From: Microbacterium hydrocarbonoxydans
GTDB lineage: Bacteria > Actinomycetota > Actinomycetes > Actinomycetales > Microbacteriaceae
NCBI RefSeq assembly: GCF_011752045.1
Contig: NZ_JAAKXW010000002.1
Coordinates: forward strand, 542,030-606,029
Length of the DNA: 64,000 nucleotides
Direction: 5' to 3'
Shown one piece after another: positions 19,197-27,829 of this stretch (within the stretch, counting starts at the first letter, position 1; the number at the start of each line of letters is the position of its first letter). The notes beneath the pieces are model-generated. The model saw only the letters and a list, made by a program, of their open reading frames with translations. It was not told where the DNA came from and made no database searches. The position numbers were made by a program, and so were the translations under genes.

Positions 19197-20320
19197 GATG
19201 CCGCCTCGACCAGCGACGCCGTCTTCTCGAAGAAGTGCGGGGCGTTCGCAACGAGCCGTCCGGCGTGATAGTACGGGTCCGAGGCGGTGAGCGGCAGAGA
19301 CACGAACTCCCGCTCGATGCCGGACTTGTAGATCGCCGTGACGATCTCGATGGCGTCGCGCCCGGCGCGACCGTCGGCGACCGGTTCACGGCCGTCGCGG
19401 ATGGCGCCGAGGACGTCGCCGATCTGCCCCTCGTGCCCACGGTGCTTCAGCGGCTCGTGGGCGGCGGCGATCTGCTCGATGGAGGCCACGAGTGCCGCGT
19501 CACCGGTCCGCGTCGGGAAGCCGGCCGGATCCGCCGTGTCCGCCTTCACGCTCCACGGCTGCGAGACGCGGGCGTCCCGGCCCTGGATGACGATCTCCTG
19601 CTCCTCGCCGTGGTGCACGACCGAGCTGGTGAGCTGCGCGAGGCCCCGCTCGTAGCGGAAGACCGCGACAGACAGGTCCTCGACCTCGCTGTTCTCGTGC
19701 TGGGCGTTCGCGAGCATCGCGGTGACCTCGGTCGGGCTGCCGAGCAGCCACAGCAGCAGGTCGATGTGGTGGATGGCGTGGTTCAGGGTGCAGCCGCCGC
19801 CTTCCTTCTCCCACGTGCCCCGCCACCACAGGTCGTAATAGGGCAGGCCCCGCCACCATGCCGAGTCGACGCGCACGTGCGAGATCGAGCCGAGCAGCCC
19901 CGAATCGATGACCTCCTTGAGCGTGGCGAGGTCGTCGCGGAAGCGGTTCTGCGCGACGACCGAGAGCAGCTTGCCGCTGCGCTCCTGGGCGGCGAGCATC
20001 GCCTCGCACTCCTCGAGCGAGGGCGCCATGGGCTTCTCGACCAGCACGTTGACGCCGGCGTCCAGCGCCGCGATCGCGAGTGCGGCGTGCGTGGACGGCG
20101 GCGTGGCGATGCTCACCAGGTCGACGCCGGCCTCCGCGATCATCCGCGCCGGGTCGTCGTACCCGATGGCGGAGAGGCCGAACTCCTCGGCCTTCTGCGC
20201 TGCCTTGCCGGGAGCGACGTCGGCGAGCGCGACGATCTCGCAGTCGTCGGGGAAGGCCAGGTACCCCTGGATGTGCGCGTTCGCGATCCCACCGGTGCCG
20301 ATGATTCCAATCCTGAGCAT
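19193..20320 (-). CDS. Gfo/Idh/MocA-family oxidoreductase
   Basis: A 375-residue NAD(P)-dependent dehydrogenase. MLRIGIIGTGGIANAHIQGY gives a standard Rossmann GxGxxG, and VLVEKPMAPSLEE holds the EKP motif with the catalytic-region lysine. CTLNHAIHHIDLLLWLLG carries the family's HxxHxxD-like segment. Such enzymes oxidise sugars, inositols or their derivatives. It is the first gene of the seven-gene minus-strand operon. GAGGA lies just upstream of the ATG, and the 25-bp palindrome at 20346-20370 overlaps its promoter (a GATAAT -10 candidate on the minus strand at 20346-20341). Confidence 0.88.
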   Translation of the reverse strand: MLRIGIIGTGGIANAHIQGYLAFPDDCEIVALADVAPGKAAQKAEEFGLSAIGYDDPARMIAEAGVDLVSIATPPSTHAALAIAALDAGVNVLVEKPMAPSLEECEAMLAAQERSGKLLSVVAQNRFRDDLATLKEVIDSGLLGSISHVRVDSAWWRGLPYYDLWWRGTWEKEGGGCTLNHAIHHIDLLLWLLGSPTEVTAMLANAQHENSEVEDLSVAVFRYERGLAQLTSSVVHHGEEQEIVIQGRDARVSQPWSVKADTADPAGFPTRTGDAALVASIEQIAAAHEPLKHRGHEGQIGDVLGAIRDGREPVADGRAGRDAIEIVTAIYKSGIEREFVSLPLTASDPYYHAGRLVANAPHFFEKTASLVEAAS

Positions 20321-20345
20321 TGCGTCCTCGTTGAGCTCTCATTAT

Positions 20346-20370
20346 CAATACGTACTAGTAGTACGTATTG
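20346..20370. promoter_or_regulatory. 25-bp palindromic operator between divergent gfo/idh operon and lacI
   Basis: Arms CAATACGTACTA and TAGTACGTATTG are perfectly complementary around one central G. The site lies 25 bases upstream of the dehydrogenase start and just left of a TAGTAT box (20374-20379) that could be the -10 of the lacI gene. It therefore overlaps both divergent promoters, as expected for an autoregulating LacI-type repressor. Confidence 0.75.
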
Positions 20371-20403
20371 AGGTAGTATGGTCACGAGAGATGGATCCGT
20401 CAA

Positions 20404-20420
20404 CCGTTTTCCGAAAACGG
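20404..20420. promoter_or_regulatory. 17-bp palindrome in lacI leader
   Basis: CCGTTTTC and GAAAACGG flank a single C. It lies 20 bases before the lacI start codon. The sequence differs from the 25-bp palindrome, so it may serve a second regulator. Confidence 0.5.
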
Positions 20421-20439
20421 ATCGCGGATGGAGGGGAAC

Positions 20440-21435
20440 ATGCAGAAGCGGCCCACAAGCCGGGACGTCGCCAGGCTCGCCGGCGTGTCCCAGTCGACGG
20501 TGTCGTTCGTCTACACCGGTCGAGACGGGGTCGCGCCGGCGACACGCGACCGCGTACTGCAGGCGGCATCCGAGTTGAACTATCGCCCCAACCTCGCCGC
20601 GCGCGCCATGCGCACACAGCGCACCGGACGCCTGGCCGTGGTCTTCCCGGTGAGCGCCCCGAACCCGCTGAACATGCTGCGGGCGGCGACCATCGCGGCC
20701 GAGGATGCCGGCTACGTCCTCGAGATCCTGAGCCTCCCCGACGACCGGGAAGCACGTGCACAGCGGGTCGAGGAGCTGATCGACGGCGGGCAGTACGAGG
20801 GCTTCCTGTCGTTCACCCCCCTGCCCACGCGGATCCTCAACCTCTCCCGGGATCGGGGCCCGATCGTGCTCTGGGCCTCGGCGTTCGACGACGAGATGCA
20901 CGCCACGGGCGTGTTCACCGACGCGGAGCCGATCGTCACCATGATGGACCGGCTGGTCGAGCTCGGCCACCGCCGGTTCCTGCACATCACCGGGCCGCTC
21001 GACTTCCCGGCCGCGGTGGCCCGCCGCGACGCCTATCTCGTGACCGTGGAGCGGCTCGGCCTCGAATCGCTCGGAGTGATCGAGGGTGACTGGACGAGCG
21101 AGGTCGGCGTCGAGGTGGTGCGCGACCTCCCCGATGAGGTGACGCCGTTCGCACTGATCGCACCCAACGACAGCGTCGCGATCGGCGCCATGCGGTCGGC
21201 GGCGCTGCGCGGATGGTCCATGCCCGGCGACATGAGCATCACGGGATGGGACGACATCGGGACGAGCGCGTTCCTCGTACCGTCGCTGACCAGCGTCATT
21301 CAGGACCGCGGCCTCGTCGGCGACTACGCGATGCGACAGCTCATCGCCGCCGTGCGCGGGGAGGCGGAGCCCGAGCCGCCCACGGAGGTGCACCGGATCG
21401 TGTGGCGCGAATCGATCGCTCCGCCGTCGGCGTGA
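20440..21435 (+). CDS. LacI-family transcriptional repressor
   Basis: A 331-residue LacI protein. The helix-turn-helix spans about residues 5-28 (SRDVARLAGVSQSTVSFVYTG), followed by the hinge helix RPNLAARAMRTQRTG and the periplasmic-binding-like effector domain ending in PSLTSVIQDRGLVGDYAMRQL. It faces the gfo/idh-cupin-transporter operon across the 25-bp palindrome and is its likely repressor, released by the imported sugar. A GGAGGGG sequence precedes the ATG at 20440; an in-frame ATG at 20428 is possible but overlaps it. Confidence 0.9.
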   Translation: MQKRPTSRDVARLAGVSQSTVSFVYTGRDGVAPATRDRVLQAASELNYRPNLAARAMRTQRTGRLAVVFPVSAPNPLNMLRAATIAAEDAGYVLEILSLPDDREARAQRVEELIDGGQYEGFLSFTPLPTRILNLSRDRGPIVLWASAFDDEMHATGVFTDAEPIVTMMDRLVELGHRRFLHITGPLDFPAAVARRDAYLVTVERLGLESLGVIEGDWTSEVGVEVVRDLPDEVTPFALIAPNDSVAIGAMRSAALRGWSMPGDMSITGWDDIGTSAFLVPSLTSVIQDRGLVGDYAMRQLIAAVRGEAEPEPPTEVHRIVWRESIAPPSA

Positions 21436-21503
21436 GCGCACGCCCCGTTCACGCGTGACTGCCACCCCGCGCCCGGCTTGACGGAGGCGCGCGCCCGCTC
21501 GGG

Positions 21504-21509
21504 TACGTT
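21504..21509 (+). promoter_or_regulatory. TACGTT -10 box for cycA-like gene
   Basis: TACGTT ends six bases before the ATG at 21516. A TTGACG sequence at 21478-21483 resembles a -35 but its 20-base spacing is long. Confidence 0.55.
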
Positions 21510-21515
21510 CGAGGG

Positions 21516-22970
21516 ATGACGAACGCCAGACCACAAGTCCAGCCGACCGGAGCGATCGTGGAAGAGGAGGAGCACCTCCGCCGCGCGCTGAGCAACCGGC
21601 ACATCCAGCTGCTCGCCATCGGCGGCGCGATCGGCACCGGCCTGTTCATGGGCAGCGGAAAGACGATCTCGGTCGCCGGCCCCTCGGTGATCTTCGTCTA
21701 CATGATCATCGGCTTCATGCTCTTCTTCGTCATGAGGGCGATGGGCGAGCTGCTGCTGTCGAACCTCCGCTACAAGTCGTTCAGCGACTTCGCGAGCGAC
21801 CTGCTCGGCCCGTGGGCGGGCTTCTTCACCGGCTGGACGTACTGGTTCTGCTGGGTGGTCACCGGCGTGGCCGACGTCATCGCGATCGCCGGGTACACGG
21901 ATGCCCTCATCCCCGGCATCCCGCTGTGGATCCCGGGCCTTCTGGTCGTGGTCATCCTGCTCGCGCTGAACCTGCCCACGGTCGCGGCCTTCGGCGAGAT
22001 GGAGTTCTGGTTCGCCCTCATCAAGATCATCGCGATCGTGGCTCTCATCGTCACCGGCCTGGTGATGGTGTTCACCGGCTTCCAGCACGACGCCGGCACG
22101 GCATCCTTCGCCAATCTCTGGGAGCACGGCGGCATGTTCCCGCACGGCTTCATGGGCTTCGTGGCCGGCTTCCAGATCGCGGTCTTCGCCTTCGTGGGCA
22201 TCGAGCTCGTCGGCACCGCGGCCGCCGAGACCAAGGACCCGAAGCGCAACCTGCCCAAGGCCATCAACGCGATCCCGATCCGCGTGCTGCTGTTCTACGT
22301 GGGCGCCCTCATCGTGCTGATGGCGGTCACGCCGTGGACGGAGTACGTGGCCGGGGAGAGCCCGTTCATCGCCATGTTCGCCCTCGCCGGGCTCGGCATC
22401 GCCGCCACGGTCGTGAACCTGGTTGTGCTCACCTCGGCCATGTCGAGCGCGAACTCGGGGATCTACTCGACTTCGCGCATGGTGTTCGGCCTCGCCCAGG
22501 ACGGCGACGCCCCTCGCCTGTTCGGCCGGCTCTCGAAGCGCCAGGTGCCGCAGAACGCGCTGTTCCTCTCCTGCATCCTGCTGCTCTCCGGCGTCGTGCT
22601 GCTGTACGCGGGCGAGGATATCGGCACCGCCTTCGACATGGTGACCACGGTCTCGGCCGTGTGCTTCATGTTCGTGTGGACGATCTTCATGATCAGCTAC
22701 GTCGTCTACCGCCGCACGCGGCCCGAGAAGGCGGCGACCTCCACGTTCCGGATGCCGGGCGGCTTGTTCATGGTCTACGTGGTGCTCGCGTTCTTCGTGT
22801 TCATCCTGTGGGCGCTGACCACGCAGCCGGACACCCTCACCGCACTGCTCGTCACGCCGATCTGGTTCGCACTCCTCATCGTGGCCTGGCTGTTCGTACG
22901 GAGGTCGCCGAACCACATCGCCCGCCACGAAGCGCACATTGCGCACCTGCGCAACGACCCGGAGGTGTGA
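21516..22970 (+). CDS. cycA: CycA-like D-serine/D-alanine/glycine permease
   Basis: A 484-residue amino-acid permease of the APC superfamily with about twelve membrane segments. The N-terminal RHIQLLAIGGAIGTGLFMGS, the following SDFASDLLGPWAG, WTYWFCWVVTG, GFQIAVFAFVGIELVGTAAA and SSANSGIYSTSRMVFGLAQ match what I remember of E. coli CycA almost residue for residue, so the family call is strong. CycA imports D-serine, D-alanine and glycine with protons. The gene stands alone with its own leaderless-type promoter and ends before a large nested hairpin. Confidence 0.9.
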   Translation: MTNARPQVQPTGAIVEEEEHLRRALSNRHIQLLAIGGAIGTGLFMGSGKTISVAGPSVIFVYMIIGFMLFFVMRAMGELLLSNLRYKSFSDFASDLLGPWAGFFTGWTYWFCWVVTGVADVIAIAGYTDALIPGIPLWIPGLLVVVILLALNLPTVAAFGEMEFWFALIKIIAIVALIVTGLVMVFTGFQHDAGTASFANLWEHGGMFPHGFMGFVAGFQIAVFAFVGIELVGTAAAETKDPKRNLPKAINAIPIRVLLFYVGALIVLMAVTPWTEYVAGESPFIAMFALAGLGIAATVVNLVVLTSAMSSANSGIYSTSRMVFGLAQDGDAPRLFGRLSKRQVPQNALFLSCILLLSGVVLLYAGEDIGTAFDMVTTVSAVCFMFVWTIFMISYVVYRRTRPEKAATSTFRMPGGLFMVYVVLAFFVFILWALTTQPDTLTALLVTPIWFALLIVAWLFVRRSPNHIARHEAHIAHLRNDPEV

Positions 22971-22983
22971 GCCGCGGGTCGCG

Positions 22984-23066
22984 TTCACAACTCCTCAAGA
23001 AGGGGCCGGTTCTGCTCGGAACCGGCCCTTCTGCGGCTTCGGCGGACGTTTCTGAGGAGTTGTGAA
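22984..23066. terminator. Nested double hairpin between convergent genes
   Basis: The outer arms TTCACAACTCCTCA (22984-22997) and TGAGGAGTTGTGAA (23053-23066) pair perfectly. Inside, AGAAGGGGCCGGTT (22998-23011) pairs with AACCGGCCCTTCT (23020-23032) with one bulge. It lies between cycA and the convergent DUF2871 gene and probably terminates both transcripts. Confidence 0.75.
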
Positions 23067-23070
23067 CCGG

Positions 23071-23505
23071 TCAGGCGGATGCCTCGGCCGCGGGCTTCGG
23101 GGTGAAGATCCGCTTCCGGAGCGCGAGGAACAGCAGCACGAGGCCGGCGGACAGCAGGATGTGGCCGAGTCCGGCGATGCCGGCGATCATCTTCGAGGAC
23201 TCCTCGCCGAGCACCGTGAGCGAGCCGTGCCAGACGAGCATCGCCGAGGTGAGCACGAGGCCGGCGTTGTAGGTCCAGAAGAACCACCGGAACAGGCGGC
23301 TCTCGGAGAGAGCGAACGCGTTCTCGAGGAGCAGCACGAGCAGCAGCACGACGAAGCCGAGCACCAGCAGGTGCGTGTGCACCAGACCGAGCTGGGTCGG
23401 AGCTCCCTCGGGGAAGCCGTTGATCTTGGTGAACTCGCGGTAGAAGAGTCCGGAGGCGACGCCGAGCACGAGGTAGGCGAAGGCGGCGGAGAAGAGCTTG
23501 CGCAT
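23071..23505 (-). CDS. DUF2871 membrane protein
   Basis: A 144-residue protein with four hydrophobic segments (around 5-20, 42-65, 76-97 and 107-130) and a short charged C-terminal tail. The conserved start FSAAFAYLVLGVASGLFYREFTK and the GLVHTHLLVLGF segment, with a histidine pair in the second helix, fit the DUF2871 family as I recall it. The histidines could bind a metal or haem; no function is established. AAGGAT precedes the start. It has no obvious partner gene. Confidence 0.7.
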   Translation of the reverse strand: MRKLFSAAFAYLVLGVASGLFYREFTKINGFPEGAPTQLGLVHTHLLVLGFVVLLLVLLLENAFALSESRLFRWFFWTYNAGLVLTSAMLVWHGSLTVLGEESSKMIAGIAGLGHILLSAGLVLLFLALRKRIFTPKPAAEASA

Positions 23506-23585
23506 AGAGGATCCTTTCGAGGCTGCTTCCAGCCTCGTCCGCCGTCGTTCCAGCCGGATCCATCGAACGGTTGAGATGCGCGGGA

Positions 23586-24209
23586 CTACAGGATCCCGGT
23601 CTCCTGGGCGATGGCGACCGCGCGGGCGCGACTGTCGGCGCCGAGCTTCTCGAAGACGTGCACGAGGTGCGTCTTCACGGTCGCCTCGGTGACGAAGAGA
23701 GTCTTCGCGATCTCGCGGTTCGACGCGCCGGTGTCGAGCAGCCGCAGCACGTCCAGTTCCCGCTCGGTGAGCCGCACCCGCGGCGCGCGCATGACCTCCA
23801 CGACCCGCTCGCTCAGCTCGGGGTTCAGCACGAGGCCGCCCGCCGCAGCCTGGCGGATGGCCTGCACGATCAGATCCGGGGCGACGTCCTTGAGCAGGTA
23901 GCCCGCCGCTCCGGCCTCGATGGCGCCGAGGATCTCGGCATCCCGGTCGAAGGTGGTGAGGATGATCACGGCGGGAGCCGGATGCTGCGAGCGCAGCGCC
24001 GCCGTCGTCTGCACCCCGTCCATGCCCTCGCCGAGCCGGAGGTCGCAGAGCACCACGTCGGGGTGCAGGTGGCGGGCCAGCGCCACCGCCTCCTCGCCGG
24101 ATGCCGCCTCGCCGACGATCTCGATGTCCTCCCGGCGGTCGAAGAGCGAGCGCACCCCGGCCCGCACGATCGGGTGGTCGTCGACGAGCAGCACCCGCAC
24201 GGGGTTCAC
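23586..24209 (-). CDS. NarL/LuxR-family response regulator
   Basis: A 207-residue response regulator. The receiver domain has the acidic pair Asp10-Asp11, the phospho-acceptor Asp56 (VVLCDLRLG), Thr86 region ILTTF and Lys107 (YLLKD). The C-terminal LuxR-type helix-turn-helix (about 142-200) reads LTERELDVLRLL...NREIAKTLFVTEATVKTHL. It starts with a GTG that overlaps the kinase stop by 4 bases, so kinase and regulator are co-translated. Target genes are unknown. Confidence 0.92.
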   Translation of the reverse strand: MNPVRVLLVDDHPIVRAGVRSLFDRREDIEIVGEAASGEEAVALARHLHPDVVLCDLRLGEGMDGVQTTAALRSQHPAPAVIILTTFDRDAEILGAIEAGAAGYLLKDVAPDLIVQAIRQAAAGGLVLNPELSERVVEVMRAPRVRLTERELDVLRLLDTGASNREIAKTLFVTEATVKTHLVHVFEKLGADSRARAVAIAQETGIL

Positions 24210-25444
24210 CGGCGGCCCCCGAGCGGGACGAAGGCCGACAGCGCGGTGCCGTCGCCGGGCGCGCTCTCCACGTCGAGACCGCCGCCGAGCTCCCGCAGCC
24301 GCGCCCTCATCGCCCGCAGCCCGTAGCCGCCGCCCGAGCCCGGCGTCTCCAGCGCGGCCGGGTCGAATCCGCGGCCGTCGTCGACGATGTCGAGGCGCAC
24401 GGCGTCTCCGGCATCCGCCAGGGTGGCCACGACAAGCGTCGCGCCGGAGTGGGCGCGCACGTTCGCGAGCGCGGACTGCGCCGTCCGGAGCAGGGCCACC
24501 TCGACGTCCAGACCCAGCGCGGGGAGGTCCTCGTCGGCGTGCAGCGTCGCGGCGATCCCGGCCTCCGCGGTGAGACGCGCGAGCATCCGGCGCAGCGCGT
24601 CGCCGAGGGCGGTGCCGTCGAGCTCGGCCGGCATGAGGTCGTCGACGATGCGCCGGGCGTCGGCGAGGCCGTCCGCGGCGAGCGCGCCGATCTGCTCCAG
24701 CGCGCGGACGCGGTCCGCCTCGGCATCCGCCTCCAGTGCCGAGCGCGACAGCATCCCGATCGAGGAGAGGCTCTGCGCGACGGTGTCGTGGATGTCGCGG
24801 GAGACGCGAGTGCGCTCCGCGTTCGCGCCGGAGGCGCGCTGGGTGCGGGCCAGCTCGTCCTGCAGGGCCGCCATCTCCTCCTGCGCGGCGACGAGCGAGG
24901 CGATGAGCCGGCGGCGCTCCTGCCCGTCGCGGACGAGCTCCAGGTAGCCGCGGGAGATGCCGAGCGCGAAGACGCCGCCGACGAGCGGGCCGATGACGTT
25001 CGCGTAGCTGGTGGCACCGTGATGCAGCACGGGCGCGGCGATCGCGACGACGAGGATCAGGATGCTCAGCGGCACCGCCCAGCGCATCCGCAGCACGAAC
25101 CCGGCGAGCAGCCAGAGCGCGAACGCGAGCCACACGTATTCGGGAGAGATCGCGACGGCGCCGAACCAGATGAGGGTCAGCCCGAGCAGCCACGCGGTCG
25201 CGAGTGCGCGGTCGCCGGTCCGCTCGCCGAGCAGGAGCCCCCCGGCGTACCAGCCGAGGAAGACGAGGGCGATCGCGACCACCCAGGGCAGCGGGACCCC
25301 GTCGACGACGGCCCGCCAGGAGCCGATGCCGGCGAGCATCACAGTGATCGCGGCCTGTCCGACGCGCACCGAGCCGATCAGCCCGGCCCAGGTGCGCGGG
25401 CGCGCACCCTCGGACTCGGCGGCGGTGGCATCGGCGGACGGCAT
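24206..25444 (-). CDS. Sensor histidine kinase (HisKA_3, NarL-type partner)
   Basis: A 412-residue kinase. Five or six membrane segments fill residues 30-165 without a large outside domain, so it probably senses something in or near the membrane. A short coiled stretch leads to the HisKA_3 box SRDIHDTVAQSL with the phosphorylated His219, then an HATPase domain with DDGRGFDP and GYGLRAMRARL. This is the LiaS/DesK architecture. The ATG at 25444 gives a full first membrane segment; an in-frame GTG six bases earlier is possible. Confidence 0.88.
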   Translation of the reverse strand: MPSADATAAESEGARPRTWAGLIGSVRVGQAAITVMLAGIGSWRAVVDGVPLPWVVAIALVFLGWYAGGLLLGERTGDRALATAWLLGLTLIWFGAVAISPEYVWLAFALWLLAGFVLRMRWAVPLSILILVVAIAAPVLHHGATSYANVIGPLVGGVFALGISRGYLELVRDGQERRRLIASLVAAQEEMAALQDELARTQRASGANAERTRVSRDIHDTVAQSLSSIGMLSRSALEADAEADRVRALEQIGALAADGLADARRIVDDLMPAELDGTALGDALRRMLARLTAEAGIAATLHADEDLPALGLDVEVALLRTAQSALANVRAHSGATLVVATLADAGDAVRLDIVDDGRGFDPAALETPGSGGGYGLRAMRARLRELGGGLDVESAPGDGTALSAFVPLGGRR

Positions 25445-25499
25445 CCTCACATTCTTCCCCCGCCGACGCCGGTGCGCCTCCATCATTCGATGGAGCGGA

Positions 25500-26519
25500 T
25501 CAGGTCGCCCGGCGGGAGGAGGCCCGGGGGTGGAACCGGGCACCGGTGAGCACCGGGCCGATGCTGGGCCGGCCGTCCATGCGCGCCTGCAGCAGGTCGA
25601 GCAGCGCGGGCGCGGTGTCGCGCGGGTTGCGCTCCACGGCGGAGATCGCCGGGCGGCTGTGCCTGGTGTGCTCGGAGTCGGATGCCGTCGCCAGCAGCAC
25701 GTCCTGCGGCACCCGGATCCCCCGCTCGGTGAGGGCGGCGAGCGCGCCCGCTGCGTGACGGCCGGTGAGGCAGAGCACGGCGTCCGGCACCCCGCCCTCG
25801 AGGAGGGCGGGCACCGCGCCGCGACCGCCGGCCTCGCCGTCGCGCTCGGCCGCGTGCACGACCCTCGGCGGGAGCCCCCGTTCGGCGCACCACTCGCGGT
25901 AGGCGGTCTCGATGTCGAGGTTCCAGGCGTTCGGTCCGGCGCCGCGCAGCAGCGCCACGGTGCGTGCACCGGCGGCGGCGAAGTGGTTCAGCATGCGGCG
26001 CGTGATCGCATGGTCGTCCTCCGAGGCCCAGTCGGTGAACTCGGGGCGGTCGGGATCGCGGCCGAGCGTGACGTAGGGGATGCCGCGCCGCTCCAGCAGC
26101 CGCACGACCGGGTCGTCGACGTGCGGGAGGTCGATGATGTACCCGTCCAGCCCGAGCGCGAGGGGTGGCGCAGGGCGGCGGGTGAGATCGGGCACGAGCA
26201 TGACGCTGAGGCCGCGAGTCATGGCGTGCGAGGAGATGTCGCCGATGAAGCGGGCGAAGACGTCCACGCCTTCGGGGGCGTAGTCGCCGAGCAGGTCGAG
26301 CGAGCGGATGACGAGCCCGACCGCGCCGACCGGGGAGCCTCGAAGACCGCGGGCGAGAGCATCCGCCTGGTACTCCATCTCGTCCGCGATCCCGCGGATC
26401 CGCGCCCGGGTGGCGGCGCTCAGGGTGCCCGTGTCGTTGAGCGCCATGGACACCGCGGCGATGGAGACCCCGGCGCGCTGGGCGACGTCGCGGAGGCGCA
26501 CCCCCCTGTTCCGGGTCAT
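25500..26519 (-). CDS. LacI-family transcriptional repressor of the peptide/amide operon
   Basis: A 339-residue LacI protein. The helix-turn-helix reads RLRDVAQRAGVSIAAVSMALNDTGTL (about 8-33), followed by the hinge helix and an effector domain. GAGGAGG four bases before the ATG at 26519 fixes the start. It is divergent from the C45/amidohydrolase/Dpp operon; the AAACGTTT-core palindrome at 26645-26658 in the shared region is the probable operator. The effector should be the imported amide or peptide-like compound, unusual for a family that mostly senses sugars and nucleosides. Confidence 0.88.
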   Translation of the reverse strand: MTRNRGVRLRDVAQRAGVSIAAVSMALNDTGTLSAATRARIRGIADEMEYQADALARGLRGSPVGAVGLVIRSLDLLGDYAPEGVDVFARFIGDISSHAMTRGLSVMLVPDLTRRPAPPLALGLDGYIIDLPHVDDPVVRLLERRGIPYVTLGRDPDRPEFTDWASEDDHAITRRMLNHFAAAGARTVALLRGAGPNAWNLDIETAYREWCAERGLPPRVVHAAERDGEAGGRGAVPALLEGGVPDAVLCLTGRHAAGALAALTERGIRVPQDVLLATASDSEHTRHSRPAISAVERNPRDTAPALLDLLQARMDGRPSIGPVLTGARFHPRASSRRAT

Positions 26520-26595
26520 GCCGCCTCCTCGCCTTCGCGCGCGTGTTCTCAGATGTCGGATCGGATCGACGGATGCCGGCCGCATCTGCCGTTTT

Positions 26596-26624
26596 GACCC
26601 GACAGGTGTCCCGCCGACCCGACA
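26596..26624. repeat. Direct repeat GACCCGACA
   Basis: GACCCGACA at 26596-26604 and 26616-26624, 20 bp apart, each followed by a short GACA...TGTC palindrome. It lies upstream of the operon promoter and could bind an activator. Confidence 0.4.
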
Positions 26625-26640
26625 ACTGTGTCGAGAAGGA

Positions 26641-26669
26641 TTGTATTAAACGTTTGATGCACTTAGCGT
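26641..26669 (+). promoter_or_regulatory. Promoter with embedded LacI-type operator
   Basis: TTGTAT (26641-26646) and TAGCGT (26664-26669) are separated by exactly 17 bases. The spacer holds ATTAAACGTTTGAT (26645-26658), a near-perfect palindrome with the AAACGTTT core typical of LacI-family operators. A repressor bound here would cover the promoter of the downstream operon. Confidence 0.72.
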
Positions 26670-26726
26670 GATCCGCGCCGAGGCGAAGCCGCCCGGCGAC
26701 GATCGACGGAGATCCCGAGTCACGAG

Positions 26727-27800
26727 ATGAAGCTGCACTACCTGACCACCCAGACGACCGACCCCGAGGAGCGCGGCAGCGCGATCGGGCGGACCTACGG
26801 CCACTTCCTCGCCCGGTCCGGGTCGCGCTACCTCGAGCACTTCGCCGCGCTCGGCATCCCAGCCGACCAGGTGCGCGCGATCGTCGACCGCAGCCGCGAA
26901 GCCCTCGCCGCCTGGCACCCGGCGCAGCTCGCCGAGTCCGATGCGATCGCGGCCGGCGCGCACCTGGAGCCGTGGAAGGTGCTCGCGATCGGCGCCCGCA
27001 CCGAGATCCTCGCCGTCGCCCCGTCGGCCGGCGAGGGCGAGTGCTCCACGGCCGTCCGCGTGCCCGCCGCGGGCGCCCCCGAGACGATCCAGACCTGGGA
27101 CTGGCACGGCGACATCACCACCGACGGCCTCGTGCACCACCTCGTCTCGGAGTCCGGCCACGGCGTGAAGCTGTTCACCGAGTTCGGCACCGCGGCGAAG
27201 ATCGGCGTGAACGATGCCGGTCTCGGCCTGCACTTCAACATCCTGTCGCACCGTTCCGACAGCGACGCCGGCGGGGTGCCGGTGCACGCGATCGCCCGGC
27301 GCATCCTCGACGAGGCCACGACGCTCGCCGAGGCGCGCGAGATCGCCGCCTCCGCCACCGTCAGCGCCTCCACCGTCTTCACCGTCGCGACCTTCCGCAA
27401 CGGCGTCGCCGAGGCGGCGAGCATCGAGGTGTCTCCCGCGGGCGTCGGGGTCGTCGCCCCGGACGCCGACGGCTGGATCGTGCACACCAACCACTTCCTC
27501 GACCCGGCGATCGCCGAGGGCGACACGATGCGGGAGACCTCCACGACCCGCGCCCGGTATGCGCACACCTCGGCGCAGTTGGCGGAGATGACGGAGCTGG
27601 ATGCCGTCGGCCGCGCCTTCGCCTTCTGCGGCACCGCCGGTGCCGACGCTCCGATCTGCATGCGCCCCGACCCTGCGCTGCCCGTGCACGAGCAGTGGGG
27701 CACGCTGCTCACGATCGCCCTGGACCTGCCCGGATTCGCCCTCGAGCTGCACGCCGGCACCCCCGACGAGGCGGCCGCCGCCGGCTTCGACCGCTTCTGA
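26727..27800 (+). CDS. C45-family hydrolase/acyltransferase (penicillin acyltransferase-like)
   Basis: A 357-residue protein resembling the C45 peptidase/acyl-CoA:6-aminopenicillanate acyltransferase group. The region IGARTEILA followed by GEGECSTAV places the candidate nucleophile at Cys106, which in this family becomes the N-terminal residue after self-cleavage. IQTWDWHGDI and GLHFNILSH are other recognisable segments. The family cleaves or transfers acyl groups on amides. It is the first gene of the operon with an amidohydrolase and a peptide importer, so it probably deacylates an imported N-acyl compound. No signal peptide is present, so it acts in the cytosol. Confidence 0.75.
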   Translation: MKLHYLTTQTTDPEERGSAIGRTYGHFLARSGSRYLEHFAALGIPADQVRAIVDRSREALAAWHPAQLAESDAIAAGAHLEPWKVLAIGARTEILAVAPSAGEGECSTAVRVPAAGAPETIQTWDWHGDITTDGLVHHLVSESGHGVKLFTEFGTAAKIGVNDAGLGLHFNILSHRSDSDAGGVPVHAIARRILDEATTLAEAREIAASATVSASTVFTVATFRNGVAEAASIEVSPAGVGVVAPDADGWIVHTNHFLDPAIAEGDTMRETSTTRARYAHTSAQLAEMTELDAVGRAFAFCGTAGADAPICMRPDPALPVHEQWGTLLTIALDLPGFALELHAGTPDEAAAAGFDRF

Positions 27801-27829
27801 GAACCACCACCGAGACGATTGCGACACCC

